From: Artemia franciscana
Taxonomy: Eukaryota > Arthropoda > Branchiopoda > Anostraca > Artemiidae
Reading direction: 5' to 3'
Assembly (NCBI RefSeq): GCF_032884065.1
Contig: NC_088873.1
Coordinates: 2,964,563-3,028,562 of the forward strand
Length of the DNA: 64,000 nucleotides
Part shown: piece after piece, positions 27,291 through 41,558 of the stretch
How positions within the stretch are numbered: position 1 is the stretch's first letter
How the letters are laid out: every line of letters starts with the position of its first letter
Notes under the pieces: model-generated
The model's database searches: none
What the model saw: the letters and a program-made list of their open reading frames with translations, nothing else
What the model was told of the DNA's origin: nothing
Position numbers and translations under genes: made by a program

Positions 27291-28361
27291 ACGATCAAAG
27301 GATTTTGTGATGTCAAAAGAGACAAGGTGAATGTAATGTCCCTGAGGCAAGAGCTCGAGCCACTCTTGGTACTGCGCAATTAGACAGTCTAATGTAGACC
27401 ATTTTTTACGAAAACCGTATTTTGTGTCAGCCAATAAGTGGTGTGACTCAAGGTACTGATAAAGGGTCTTGTTGATGGTACTCTCGTAATCTTTTCCTAT
27501 GCAGGAAAGGAGTTTGATTTATCGATAAGATCCTGCATTAGTAGGGTCATCATCTTCCTTAGGGCCAGAAACTACATGGGCTACTTTGTTGGCCTTTGGA
27601 AAAATTCCTGCTGGAAAACAATTTCGAAACAGGCGGGAAGACCAGCGATTTAAGGGATACACCTTTTGAGGATGATATTGTATATCGTATCGGGCCCCAA
27701 AGCTTTAGCGACATCCATCTGACAGGGGCTTTGTATTATGTTTATACCTGTGATTTTGCGTCTGTTTGTTGTGGAAAAGGGGAGGGGTGACTACTGCGTC
27801 ATCAAGTTGGACCTTTTTAAAAGTATATGCAAGAGAATCCGCTATTTCCTGGCCAGAATGCATCATCACCCCTTCAACATGAAGTGATGGAATTGAAGTT
27901 AGTTCGGACGAGGGTAGGGCTTTTTCGACAATCCTCCACCATTGCTTTACAGGGGTGTTTTTTTAGCTTTATTTCAAAATTGCGTTTATAATCAGTTCTA
28001 GCTTGGCGAGATTTATTCTGAGCTCAAATAGAAATATCCCGATTCTCATCCGATTTTGTCAAGCGCCATTTCTGATGGGTCTTCTTTCTGTCCCTAGTCG
28101 CCTTTCTACAAGCAGCATTGAACCATAGTTTATTTGGGAAGTGACTTGAATTGTCTTTGATAGGACACATTGCTCAATAGCTTTTGTAATAGCTTTTTCG
28201 AAGAGTGACACTGCTTTAACTGGGTCATCTTTTGTATATTTACTCCATGGCATTGCCGACGAGCAGTTTCGCAATTCTGCCCATTCGGATTGGTGATACA
28301 GCCTTATGATCCGATTGTTCTTTACAGGTCATTTTATTTTATTCGGCAAATCTTTGTGCAT
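27290..28361 (-). mobile_element. Non-LTR retrotransposon B, ORF2 fragment (linker and reverse transcriptase)
   Basis: On the minus strand, from 28361 down: HKDLPNKIK-like start, SKYTKDDPVK, KAITKAIEQC, the WWRIVEKALPSS region and SLHVEGVMMHSG. The reverse transcriptase N-part follows: GSYR, LLSCIGK, ESHHLLADTKYGFRKKWSTL and VSFDITKSFD. The domain stops just after that motif-A region at about 27290, before the catalytic YADD. Several stops and frameshifts are present. At its 5' end it touches the 3' tail of retrotransposon A. Confidence 0.8.
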
Positions 28362-28509
28362 GCTTAGATAGATAGATAAATAGATAGATACTTTATTTCG
28401 TGATTAAACCGAAAACAGGCATTTACAGAAACAAAAACAGAAAAAAAACTACAATAAGAAAAAAGGAGAAAAAGAGTACACACTATCTAAAGCAAAACAT
28501 AAACACTAA

Positions 28510-31500
28510 CTAAAAGTCAAGCCTCTTTGTGCGGGATAAAAATCTGTTTACACTAGTCCGAACTCTATTATTTCTAATTATCAGCGATAAAGGAAACGGC
28601 ACACTTATTTCACGTTCACTTAACTCAAACTCCATTGCTAAACCTGCTCTACAATAAACAGGGCAATCAAATAGAAGATGACTACATGTTTCCATTAGAC
28701 CGCACAAGCACAATGGAGAGTCAGCTTTCCCGATCCTATTTAAAAAGTGAGGCAATCTACTATGACCTGTAATAAGCTGTGTTAATCTACTATTTGGGGG
28801 AATTTTTGATGCAGAGATAAGGTCATCCTTATTTTCTAAAAAGTTAGCCCGCCATGTGCTAACAGAATTTTTAAACTCAGCAAACCATTTTGCATACAAA
28901 AACTCATTTAAAGATTTACGGTTAATATGAAAGGGCTGATATACACCAAGGTCATTAAAAGAAAGACCCAAAAAATTTGCAATAATTTGGTCAGTATAAT
29001 GGCTATGATGTGCCGAATAACTAATTCCATTCAAGGTAGGACTCAAAACCCTCGGCCAATTTTGAGGTCGACCATTTTTTCCATATCTTAATATACGTAA
29101 TTCCAATGCTCTTAAATTCATTGGAAGAACTCCTGCGAGAGCGGTTACTACATGCGCTGTATTGAAAGATTTAGAGATTATGATCATAGAAGATTTTTGC
29201 GCCGACCATAGCATTGTCTGAATATTCTTTTTTCTCAATGCAGATATCCAAATAGGACACGCGTATAAAATATGGCTTTCGATTACTGATTTATATAGCA
29301 TCCGCAATGCATTAGGATTCATGTTCCAAGTACTCTTGGCAACCGTTAAAAGACGAGCAGAATATTGTTTTGTAGAGTTAATTTTATGTCTAACATGGTC
29401 AGTCCATAATAACTTTCTATCAAGAATAACACCCAAATATTTAACCTTATTTTAAACAGGTATCTCAATTCCATCATACATTAGCTTTACAGTCGGAAGC
29501 TGATGCTTCCTTGAAAATAAAATTGTTTCTGTCTTGGATTTATCAAACACGAGCTTGTTATCAACTGACCAAATTTGGAAGTACGAAAATACCCTTGATG
29601 CCAAGGATTCTAAAGTTGATATTTTGCTTGATGTGATAATTGCATCATCAGCATATGCCTGAATTTTTACATTAGGAATATTTATTTCTAGAAGATCATT
29701 TATATTAGCCGACCATAACAAGGGGGATAATATTCCACCTTGAGGACATGATCGCTCCAAAATGCACGAATATTCACCCTTATACGTAACAACTCTATCA
29801 GAAAAGTAACTATAAATTAAATTTAAAAGCCCATCCAGGCACGATTTAGCCTTTAACTTTTTCAGTATTCCAGGGTGCCACGCGGAGTCAAATACGCCTT
29901 TTATATAAAAAAATGTGCATAAAGTAAAAAAATTTTCCGCATATTCTCCTCCACCGTGGTAACAATACCATCAATTGCATCAATAGTACTTTTCCCTCTA
30001 CGGAAGCCAAACTGCAGGGGCGAAAGCCAACTATATTCATTGCTAATCGCAATCATTCTATTCGCAATGGCACGCTCATATATTTTACCGAGATTTGAGA
30101 GTAGGCTAATCGGACGATACGAAGCTGGATTGCCATCATTCTTTTTGCCATTTTTTTTTTTTTAAACCATTATATTTGCATTTTTCCAACTCTTCGGGAA
30201 ATATGAAATTTTTAAGCAACTATTCACTAACTTTACCAAACTAGGAGCAAGAACATTGATGTTTTTAATTGGGGTTAAATTTAGAATTCCATCTGGGCCT
30301 GGGGCCTTTGATGGCTTTGAACCTTTAATTATTTCTTTTAATTCATTCAAGGAGGCTTCGGTAACACCTAATGTGCTATTAATCAAAAAATCTGTAAGTT
30401 TTGCTCTAACTTCACCATGGTAATTACTATCAGTTGAATGATCATCCTTTAAAAACCACTTATTTAGCAATACCTCCCCGGCTTCCGTTACAGAGTTAGT
30501 CTTACTGCCGTCATCTTTTGTTACATGTAGTGGCTGAACAATGGCATTACTATTTTTACAAATTTTGTGGATTGTATTCCATGGATCCAAATTCGGTTTA
30601 TCTGCACATAATTTATTCCAGTCACTCTTTTTAGCATTTAAAATACCCAGTTTATAATTTTTTTTGCATCCCTTAAATTAACTTCATTTTCGAGAGAATT
30701 ATATGATTTAAATATCCGTAGCAATCGTCTATACCCTTTTCTAAGTTCCGATAATTCTGAAGTCCACCACCGTGAATACTTTTTGGGAGAGCCACGACTC
30801 ACTGGAGTTGATTCATTGGTAGCTTTTTGTATTAAAGCTGTTAAAGCATCTACAGCTTTATCTATTTCTTCAGCATCCGTAGTAGGGAGGGAATATAAAC
30901 TATCTATTTCATTTAAAATAATGTTGCTAAAAACATTCCAGTTAGTTTTTCTGTAATCATATTTGATGTTATTACAAATTTCCACGATATCTGTCTCAAA
31001 AACTAGGTTAAACTTGATATACAAGTGATCAGACAAGCATGGGGGGTCATTTATCACTTCCCTTCTGTCAACAAATTTTAGTAAATTTAGACCATCTGCT
31101 GTGACGTCGGGGCTCGAATATGAAAATTCATACGTTAGCATATCTGGCTCATTCAGTACTACTAATGATTTCCTGGCAACAAAATCCTCAATGGATTTAC
31201 CTTTCAAATCGGAATAAATATTATTAAGCCACAGTGAACTTTTGGCATTAAAATCTGCCCCCAAAACATAATTTGAATAATTTCTAAGACTATCTATACT
31301 TGCTAAATAACTATCTACTGAGCACAGGGATGGAGGGCAATACATGGATGAAACTAGAATAGTTCTACTTTTAAGATAAACAGACACTGTAACACATTCA
31401 TTGGTCGAGATTTCGTAGTGTATATCGCATTTTAGGGATTTTTGGACAAGTGTAGCAGCAGTATAGAATCTTTTCTCAAATGTTGTCTTTGAGAAGGTAT

Positions 31501-31690
31501 TGTACATATTCGGCACACACGAAAGTTTACCAGATTTATTAATGTAAGGCTCTTGAATAAGCACGACATCAGGGCATAAGTCAACCAGTGTTTTTTTCTA
31601 ATTGTGCCGATGCAGCATAACAATGTTGTAGGTTAATTTGTAGAAACTGTAAGTTATTCTTATACGTATTTACATGAGACGTGTTTTGCA
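28510..31690 (-). pseudogene. Retrotransposon A ORF2: endonuclease, reverse transcriptase, zinc knuckle
   Basis: It starts at ATG 31690 (MQNTSHVNTYKNNLQFLQIN), two bases from the ORF1 stop. The apurinic-type endonuclease shows LIQEPY, VLGADFNAKSSLW and LSDHLYIKF. The reverse transcriptase shows SKAPGPDGI, LQFGFRRGKST, GVFDSAW (about 29890), PQGGILSPLLW and the catalytic AYADD (about 29650). The C-terminal part has GVILDRKLLW, ALAGVLPMNL and the CLCGLMETCSHLLFDC knuckle, ending RTKRLDF. Frameshifts lie at A or T homopolymers near 31590, 30660, 30155, 29900 and 29455. It would nick target DNA and copy RNA if intact. Confidence 0.85.
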
Positions 31691-31691
31691 T

Positions 31692-32700
31692 TTATGCTAC
31701 ATAATCAATATTCTTTTTTAATTGTTGGGTTATTTCTCTAGCTGTTGGGCAATTTTTGTAGTTGTACGATGGATGTGGCTCACAATTGAGCTGTCGCTTA
31801 TTGCAAGAACGGCAACTAGGGCGACTACTGAAGGATTTAGTACATTCATTATAGTCATGATTACCCATACACCAAGAGCAGGTTAAATCGCCCTTACACT
31901 CAGACTTCTTGCGGCCGAAAAGACAACAATTGGTGCATCGTATAAGGTTAATGTAATCTTCGCATTGTAGGCGAAGAAATCCAAAATTGAGGCCTCCTCT
32001 TTTTAAAATTTCTCCTCTGATTTTTGGACTTATTTTTAATACGACGCTGCAACTTTTTCCTTTTTCAATAATAGTCACCACTTCCAAGGTTTCTCCAGCA
32101 ATAACAAGTTTTCCCATATCTGGGTTACTATGTTCTATAAATTCTTTGCACTCTGATTTATTTTTGATTACGGGAGCACCGTTCACAAGCATTCTTTGCA
32201 GGCGTTTTTTTAATTCCCTCGAAGTATATTTTAGTGCTACTGAATTTTTGTTGAAAGCACAAAGAGTATTGTTTAAATCTTGTTTTGAGTTAAATTCAAC
32301 AATGATTTTGCCTTCTCGCCCATGTTTGATATTTTTAGCAGAAAATTTGGTGGAATCTTCTCTGATTATTTTACTAATGTCTTGCACTATTTTTGCCGGT
32401 GGTTCTCTCTTTTTTTATGATCTTTTGCTTCATTACTGCTTGGCTCAAGAATAATACTAAAGGTTTCAGGACCTTTAACAACACTAGAGTACGATCCACA
32501 ATTTTTAAGAGAGGATGGGGCCATTGTATCTTTATTTTCCAATATTTCGTGTAATTTGATTATATTTCGAAGGTTATCGTTCTCGTTGCGCAAAAGTTTT
32601 GCATTTTCTTCTAAAAGCTGATGATATAACCATTGAAATAAATATGGGATTTTTTTTATTTTTCCGAAGTTAAGGCTGTTGGCCAATTTTTCCAAGTCTA
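31692..32700 (-). pseudogene. Retrotransposon A ORF1 (Gag-like), one frameshift
   Basis: Nucleic-acid-binding ORF1 protein. The N-terminal part runs from about 32695 (NSLNFGKIKK, then a leucine/charged coil). At about 32405 an A7 run, A8 in the copy at 9330, shifts the frame. The rest (31692-32387) is open: KIIVEFNSKQDLN, KKRLQRMLVNGAPV, then three CCHC-type zinc knuckles (CTNCCLFGRKKSEC; CSWCMGNHDYNEC; CRSCNKRQLNC). About 330 residues in total. The true start is unclear because the frame is open upstream of 32695. Confidence 0.8.
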
Positions 32701-33545
32701 GATCATTTTTTTTTTCACACCAGAAACTGGTAGACTGCCAATTTTTATAAAAAAAACTACAGCGTCGTTTTCGAGAAAAAATGTATATACGTATAGAAAA
32801 TCATCGCTCGTTTTGATAGATAAATCTTCGTTTTAACTTTAAATTTAACTTATTTTAAATATTTGGTTTTCAGACCTTCGAAAACCACATATTTGAAGAC
32901 CACATATTTTCTTGTGATTGCGTGAAACATACCACTCAGCATGCCATAACTGTTTAGATTCAATGGACTTGAGCATTTCCTAGATGTCACATACACATTC
33001 CTTTTATAACATTGGATGCACATGGTGTCTTTTGATTTAGTTCAGCATCCCGACGACATGCCCTGAGAGCTCCAATGCAACATTATTAGCGGTTCCTATA
33101 TACAGTTCAAAAATTTAGCCACTTGTATCACTTAAAGCCCTTCCTATAAGGACTATGGAAATTCTTTTTATCCCTAGAGACATAGTTGTTGAGCTCTTCG
33201 ACTATTTTGAATAAAATAGATATCTTAAAACTTTGATCAGATGTCTTTTTGGGGTGAGTAGTAAAAAGGGACCAGGAGAGAGCGCTGGTTTCACTCCAGT
33301 TACGTTTGACTCTTAAAAAGGGTAATAGAACTTCTAATTTTAAATCAAATAAGTTTCATTTGAAGTTCTTACGATAGTTTCTTCCATACAAAGTATCCTA
33401 ACGAAAAAAAAAGTATTTAATTTTTATCGCTCTTTACTTGGCACCGCTATTGTGCTGGTAATGGCAGGTTAATTTAATTATAAAAGAATTATTGCTCGAT
33501 TTCTAGATAATATTTTTTTTACAATTTTTTCACAATTTCTCTCGG

Positions 33546-34790
33546 TTTTTATGGCACTTGGTATTAACCAAGTGACATATAGCAATCGCCAATCCTGTCG
33601 ATCTTTCGGTCTGTCTGTCGGTCCCGGTTTTGCTACTTTAGGCACTTCCAGGTAAGCTAGGACGATGGAATTTGCCAGGCGTATCAGGGGCAGGACCAGC
33701 TTAAATTAGACATAGTTGTTTTCCCAACTTGGTGGGAAAAATAAGCAAAAGTCCTATATACAAGATTGACATAAATGGAACGGATCCGGTTTCTTTGGGG
33801 TAGTTGGGGGGGGGGGTTATTTCTGAAAAATTAGAAAAAATGAGGTATTTTTAACCTACGAATGGGTGATCAGATCTAAATGAAATTTGATATTTAGAAG
33901 GATATCGTGTCTCAGAGCTCTTATTTTAAACCTTACCGGATCTGGTGACATTGGGGGGAGTTGGGATGGGGAAGCCTAAAACTTGGAGAAACCCTTAGAG
34001 TGGAGGGATCGGGATGAAACTTGGTGGGAAAAATAAGCACAAGTCCTAAATACATGATTGACATAACCGGAATGGATCCGCTCGTGCGAACGAGTGATCG
34101 GATCTCAATGAAATTTAATATTTAGAAGGATATCGTGTCTCAAAGCTCTTATTTCAAATCCTGACTGGATCTGGTGACTTTGGGATGGAGGAGCCTAAAA
34201 TCATGGAAAACGCTTAGATTGGAGGGATCGGGATGAAATTTGGCCGAAAAAAGCAGAAGTCTTACATACGTGATTTACATAATTGGAACGGATCTGCTCT
34301 ATTGGGGGGGGGGGGGTTAATTCTGAAAAATATAACATATTTTTTTTAATATTAGTTGGAGGGGGAAATCTTGGAGTGGATGAATCGGGGTGAAGCTTGG
34401 TGGATAGAATAAACAAATGTCCTTGATACGTGATTGACAGAATCGTACTGGATTCGCTCTCTTTCAGGGAGTTTGGGGGAGGGGTTCAGTGATTTGGCGA
34501 GTTTGGTGCTTCTGAACGTGATAGGACGATGAACATTGGTAGGCGTGTCAGGGAGCTGCACAATTTGACTTGATAAAGTCTTTTTCCCAGATTCGACCAT
34601 CTAGGGGGTTCAAGGGAGAGGAAAAATTAGAAAAAATTAGGTATTTATAACTTACGAGTGGGTGATCGGATCTTAATGAATTTTGATATTTAGAAAGACA
34701 TTGTGACTCAGAGCTCTTATTTTAAATCTTGACCGGTATTAAGCTTCTCATTTTCCTTTTTAAATCAATCTATTGATAGTTTTGACAGTG
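33546..34790 (-). repeat. GATC-rich degenerate tandem-repeat block, copy 4
   Basis: Inverse counterpart of 6845-8185. The terminal module with the CACTTGGTTAATACCAAGTG hairpin lies at about 33565-33585, next to the retrotransposon A leader. Repeat units show GGGTGATC(A/G)GATCT near 33860, 34090 and 34665, with poly-G runs. The wording of each unit is closer to the matching unit at 7 kb than to its neighbours, so the block was duplicated as a whole together with retrotransposon A. Confidence 0.7.
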
Positions 34791-35005
34791 CAATCACCAT
34801 GTTTGGATTACTTTTCGAGGGTGTTTCCCTTTTTCATGAAATTATTAGGCTTTAGTTATGATATTAAATATTGATGGATATATTTAAACTTCAAAATTTA
34901 GCACATCACCATTAAATGTAGATACCTCTGACGTATACGTTATTTCTTAGAGTCTGGGTAGTATTCGCATAGGTCCAGTGGCGTAGTTTCGTCAATGTCC
35001 TGGGA
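34791..35005. other. Unassigned spacer
   Basis: AT-rich sequence between the repeat block and the first recognisable helicase codons. It may be further upstream helicase or intron sequence too diverged to read. Confidence 0.4.
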
Positions 35006-36290
35006 AGGAACTCAGAAACTCCCACGTGCAACATTTCCAAATCATCTGGGATGGGTAAAGTATTGCAGCAATGCAAACTTATTATTTGGGATGAGTGCAC
35101 AATGGCACACAAAAAATCGCTCGAGGCTCTGGATCAATGCTTGAAAGATTTGCGAGGGAAGTCGAAAACCCTTTGGCAGCACCTTAATATTGCTTGCGGG
35201 AGATTTCAGGCAAACATTACCTATAATACCTAGATCAACTCCTGCAGACGAAATGAATGCTTGCCTGAAAAATTCTAATTTATGGGCACACGTAAAAACA
35301 TTAAAATTAACTACAAATATGCGTGTCCGATTGCAAAACGATGACTCTGGTCAAACATTTTCAGATCAATTGCTGGCAATGGGAAACGGAAAGCTCCCAG
35401 TAGACTCAATTTCAGGAGGTATACAACTACCTGCTGATTTCTGTAATTTAGTGACGTCCAAAAATGAATTGATTGAAAAAGTATTTCCGAATATTCTAAA
35501 AAATTATAAAAATAATAAATGGCTAAGTGAAAGAGCGATTCTCGCACCCAAAAATATAGACGTCCACGAAATCAACAATATTGTTTTGACCAAGATTCGA
35601 GACCAGGCAGTCCTTTACAAGTCAGTCGACACAGTTTCGGAACCAAATGAAGCGGTTAATTATCCATCTGAATTTTTAAATTCCATAGATCTTTCAGGGT
35701 TTCCACCACACGTGCTACAACTAAAAATAGGGGTACCAATAATACTATTAAGAAATATAAACCCACCAAAGCTTTGCAATGGCACTCGACATGCCGTAAA
35801 AAAAAAAAAAAACAATGGAAAACCTAATAGAGGCCACAATCTTGACAGGGCCTTTTGAGGGTGAGGCTGTTCTTATTCCTCGCATTCCCATGATTCCAAC
35901 GGATCTGCCTTTTCAATTTAAAAGATGTTGCAATGGCACGCGACTTGCCGTAAAAAAAAAACAATGGAAAACCTAATAGAGGCCACAATCTTGACAGGGC
36001 CTTATGAGGGTGAGGCTGTTCTTATTCCTCGCATTCCCATGATTCCAACGGATCTGCTTTTTCAATTTAAAAGATTGCAATTCCCAATTCGATTAGCATT
36101 TGCAACCACCATCAACAAAGCTCAAGGGCAATCACTAGAAAAAGGCGGTATAGATCTTAATACAGATTGCTTTACCAATGTACAATTGTATGTTGCATCT
36201 TTGAGGGTCGGTAAACCTGACAATCTATTTATACGCACAGACAATGGGACAGCGAAGACTGTTGTATATTCACAAGTTTTACGTAGTTAA
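35006..36290 (+). pseudogene. Helitron Pif1-like helicase, C-terminal two thirds
   Basis: The longest helicase relic here. It reads ETPTCNISKSSGMGKVLQQ, Walker B LIIWDECTMAHKK, motif III LAGDFRQTLP, TTNMRVRLQNDD, WLSERAILAPKN, LKIGVPIILLRNINPPKLCNG, IPTDLLFQFKRLQFPIRLA, the motif-VI-like INKAQGQSLE, and the end VVYSQVLRS with TAA at 36288-36290. In Helitrons this domain follows the rolling-circle Rep domain and unwinds the transposon strand. Defects: Walker A and Rep missing, an extra A near 35165 that shifts the frame, and a tandem duplication at 35774-36078. It is the best reference for the remnants in all other copies. Confidence 0.9.
35774..36078 (+). repeat. Tandem duplication of about 153 bp inside the helicase
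   Basis: The segment from TTGCAATGGCAC to TTCAATTTAAAAGA occurs twice, at 35774-35927 and 35928-36078, with few differences (T/G in ACTCGAC, length of the A run, TTTTGAGG versus TTATGAGG). It repeats the NGTRLAVKK to FQFKR region of the helicase. The A runs (14 and 10) disturb the frame in the first copy. Confidence 0.9.
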
Positions 36291-36317
36291 TTTGTATTGT
36301 ATCTATCTATCTATCTA

Positions 36318-36625
36318 TCTAAATAAAAACGAGTTGTGTGTATGCATGTTTGTTTGTTTGTAAAAAGAGCGTTTGCATATGACGTCATTATTAGTACATA
36401 CGGCTTTGTATATGGACAGACAATGGGAAAGCCAAGAATGTTGTATATTCGCAATTTTTACGTAGTTTGAAACACATATATAAATCTATCTATATTCACA
36501 GGTGGGACACAGGGACACAACTACAATGGCGCGTAACGACTTACGCGCGCGGGGGGGCTTGGGGGGGCGCGAAGCGCCCACCAACTAGGTGTTGGGGTGG
36601 CGCGAAGCGCCACCCCAACAGCTAG
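36318..36625 (+). mobile_element. Mini-Helitron of about 308 bp
   Basis: 5' end TCTAAATAAAAACGAGTTG after a CTAT run, TGTTTG repeats, CATATGACGTCATTA, then only the last 60-70 bp of the helicase remnant (ACAATGGGAAAGCC to TTTTTACGTAGTTTG), a short AT-rich stretch and the hairpin 3' domain ending CTAG at 36622-36625. It lacks the A-rich array and minisatellite. It lies 28 bp after the helicase stop at 36290. It is the shortest element here with both ends. Confidence 0.8.
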
Positions 36626-36629
36626 TATT

Positions 36630-36766
<137 letters not shown>

Positions 36767-37678
36767 TTTTTAACTACGTAAAACTTGCGAATATACAACA
36801 TTCTTTGCTGTCTCATTGTCTGTGCATACAAATAGATTGTCAGGTTTACCGACTCTTGAACATGCAACATATAATGGTCCATGGGAAAACTACCCGTATT
36901 CAGATCTATACCTCATGATTCTAATGATTGCCCTTGAGCTTTGTTGATGGTGATTGCTAATCGACCATTCCCTGTGTCGCCATCGTCATTTATATATCCC
37001 CCTGTGCCCCCCGGCGTCCCCTTTGTAGTTTTGTCCCTGTGTCCCGGGCGTCATTTATATTCCTTGTGTCCTGGTCGTCATTTAAATCCCCCTGTGCCCC
37101 CCGGCGTCCCCGTTGTAGTTGTGTCCTTGTGTCCCGGTCGTCATTTATATTCCCTGTGTCCCGGTCGTCATTTGTATCCCGGTCTGTATATACATTCGTT
37201 TTTTAGTTTTGTTTTTCTCCTTTATTTGTCATTTTTTTCCTTTTTTCTTTTTTAGTTTTTTTAGTTTTTTAGCTTTTTTAGTTTTTTATTAGTTTTTAGT
37301 TTTTTTTCTTTTTAGTTTTGTTGTAGGTTTTACCTTTTTTTTATTTTTTTTTAGTTTTTTTTTACATGCCCCGCCCCTTTACCCTTTTTTTTACCCTTGT
37401 GTCCCGGTAGTCATTTATATCCCCCTGTGCCCCCCGGCGTCCCCGTTGTAGTTGTGTCCTGGTCGTCATTTATACTCCGTGTCCCGGTCGTCATTTGTGT
37501 CCCGGTGACAATTAAAAATTTGTCTTTGAACGATTTTCTTAAATACTTTTAATGACGTCATCGTCATAACAAACATGACGACAACTAACTTTATGACAAC
37601 ATGACGACATGATGACATGAGGTCACTCGACAGACAGACAGACAGACACATTCACAGACAACTTATTTTTATATATAT
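36767..37678 (-). mobile_element. Helitron copy with longer 5' leader
   Basis: Minus orientation. Helicase remnant (about 36770-36970), minisatellite units including CCCCCGGCGTCCCC, a short T-rich array, then a 5' region (about 37505-37678) that is not array-like: TGACGTCATCGTCAT, GACGACAACTAACTTTATGAC, CAGACAGACAG and the end TTATTTTTATATATAT. This leader matches the autonomous-element fragment at 56428-56490. The 3' domain is missing. The next element starts at once at 37680. Confidence 0.8.
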
Positions 37679-37679
37679 G

Positions 37680-39719
<2,040 letters not shown>

Positions 39720-41385
39720 TATATATGTTTTTAACTACGTAAAACTTGCGAATATACAACATTCTTTGCTGTCCCATTGTCTGTGCATATAAATAGATTG
39801 TCAGGTTTACCGACTCTTGAACATGCAACATATAATGGTCCATGGAAAAACAATCTGTGTTCAGATCTATACCTCATGATTCTAATGCTTGCCCTTGAGC
39901 TTTGTTGATGGTGATTGCTAGTCGACCATTCCCTGAGTCGCCATCGTCATTTATATATCCCCCTGTGCACCCCGGCGTCCTCTTTGTAGTTATGTCCCTG
40001 TGTCCCGGTCGTCATTTATATTCCCTGTGTCCCGGTCGTCATTTGTGTCCCGGTGTTCCAGTCTGTGATTTCTCTTTGAGTGTCCCGGGCGTCATTTATA
40101 TTCCTTGTGTCCCGGTGTCCCGGTCGTCATTTATATCCCCCTGTGCCCCCCGGCGTCCCCATTGTAGTTGTGTCCCTGTGTCCCGGTCGTCATTTATATT
40201 CCCTGTGTCCCGGTCGTCATTTGTATCCCGGTGTCCCGGTCTGTATATACATTCGTTTTTTAGTTTTGTTTTTCTCCTTTATTTTTTTCCTTTTTTCTTT
40301 TTTTTTCTTTTTTAGTTTATTTAGATTTTTAGATTTTTTAGTTTTTTTATTAGTTTTTAGTTTTTTTGTAGTTTTTACCATTTTTTTAGTTTTTTTAGTT
40401 TTTTTTTTTACTTATGTCCTGGTCGTCATTTATACTCCCTGTGTCCCGGTCGTCATTTGTGTCTCGGTGCTTTGTTGATTGCTAATTTATATTATATTTA
40501 TATTTATATTTTTTATATTTATTAATATTTTTTTAGTTTTCTTTTTCTCTTATTTTTCAGTTTTTTCCTTTTTTTTAGTTTTTTCTTTTTTAGTTTTTAG
40601 TTTTTTTTTGTTTTTTACCTTTTTTTAGTTTTTTTAGTTTTTTTAGTTTTTTAGCTTTTTTAGTTTTTTTATTAGTTTTTAGTTTTTTTTTAGTTTTTGC
40701 CTTTTTTTAGTTTTTTCAGTTTTTTTTTAGTTTTTAGTTTTTTACCTTTTTTTAGTTTTTTTTAGTTTTTTAGCTTTTTTAGTTTTTTTTCTTTTTAGTT
40801 TTTTTTGTAGTTTTTACCATTTTTAGTTTTTTTTCTTCTTTTGTATTAGTGTGAAATAATTCAGACGTCATATGCGGACAAACACGACGTCACTCGACAG
40901 ACAGACAGACAGACATAACCCACAAACAACTTATTTTTATATATATTTATTCATATTTTTTTAGTTTTCTTTTTCTCTTTTATTTTTCAGTTTTTTCCTT
41001 TTTTTTAGTTTTTTTCTTTTTTAGTTTTTAGTTTTTTTTTAGTTTTTTACCTTTTTTTAGTTTTTTTTAGTTTTTTTAGTTTTTTAGCTTTTTTAGTTTT
41101 TTTATTAGTTTTTATTTTTTTTGTAGTTTTTGCCTTTTTTTATTTTTTTCAGTTTTTTTTTAGTTATTAGATTTTTACCTTTTTTTAGTTTTTTTTAGTT
41201 TTTTAGCTTTTTTAGTTTTTTTTTCTTTTTAGTTTTTTTTTTTTGTAGTTTTTACCTTTTTTAGTTTTTTTCTTCTTTTGTATTAGTGTGAAATAATTCA
41301 GACGTCATATGCGAACAAACATGACGTCACCTGATCCACAGATCCACAGATCCACACACAGACAACTTATTTTTATATATATAGA
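39720..41385 (-). mobile_element. Composite Helitron type II, 5' portion
   Basis: Helicase remnant (about 39730-39925), minisatellite (about 39930-40250) with the CCCCGGCGTCC variant, T-rich array, a second minisatellite edge (40405-40480), AT-rich TATATTTAT stretch, inner 5' end at about 40946 (CAAACAACTTATTTTTATAT), another T-rich array and the outer 5' end at 41385 with GATCCACAGATCC repeats. The stretch from 62997 to the window end is the same element type. Confidence 0.8.
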
Positions 41386-41392
41386 TATATAT

Positions 41393-41558
41393 AGATAGAT
41401 ATTCATAGGTGGGACACAGGGACACAACTACAATGGCACGTAACTAATATGGCGCGTAACGACTTGCGCGCACGGGGAGGGGGGCTTGGGGGGGGGGTGC
41501 ACGAAGCACCCCCACCAACTAAGTGTTGGGGTGGCACGAATCGCCACCCCAACAGCTA
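41393..41558 (+). mobile_element. Helitron 3' domain, plus strand, decayed
   Basis: It starts at ATTCATAGGTGGGAC and ends CAGCTA, where the terminal G is replaced by the TC of the next element. Both hairpins carry mismatches (GTGCACGAAGCACC; GGTGGCACGAATCGCCACC). This is an older copy. Confidence 0.75.

Larger units (their letters stand above)
28362..33545 (-). mobile_element. Non-LTR retrotransposon A, nearly full length (R1/LOA-like)
   Basis: About 5.2 kb on the minus strand: leader (about 32700-33545), ORF1 (31692-32700), ORF2 (28510-31690), a short 3' UTR with AATAAA (28392-28397) and a 3' tail of TATC repeats (28364-28390) instead of poly(A). The ORF2 order is endonuclease, reverse transcriptase, C-terminal zinc knuckle, with no RNase H recognised. 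Motif wording suggests the R1/LOA/Jockey group. Several one-base homopolymer indels break the frames, so it is inactive as assembled. No clear target duplication is seen; the 5' side adjoins the GATC-rich block. Confidence 0.85.

Noticed and set aside
37466-37651. Short frame with a possible signal-like start on the minus strand
   Set aside because: It covers the Helitron 5' leader and minisatellite; no homologue recognised and not conserved in the related leader at 56428.
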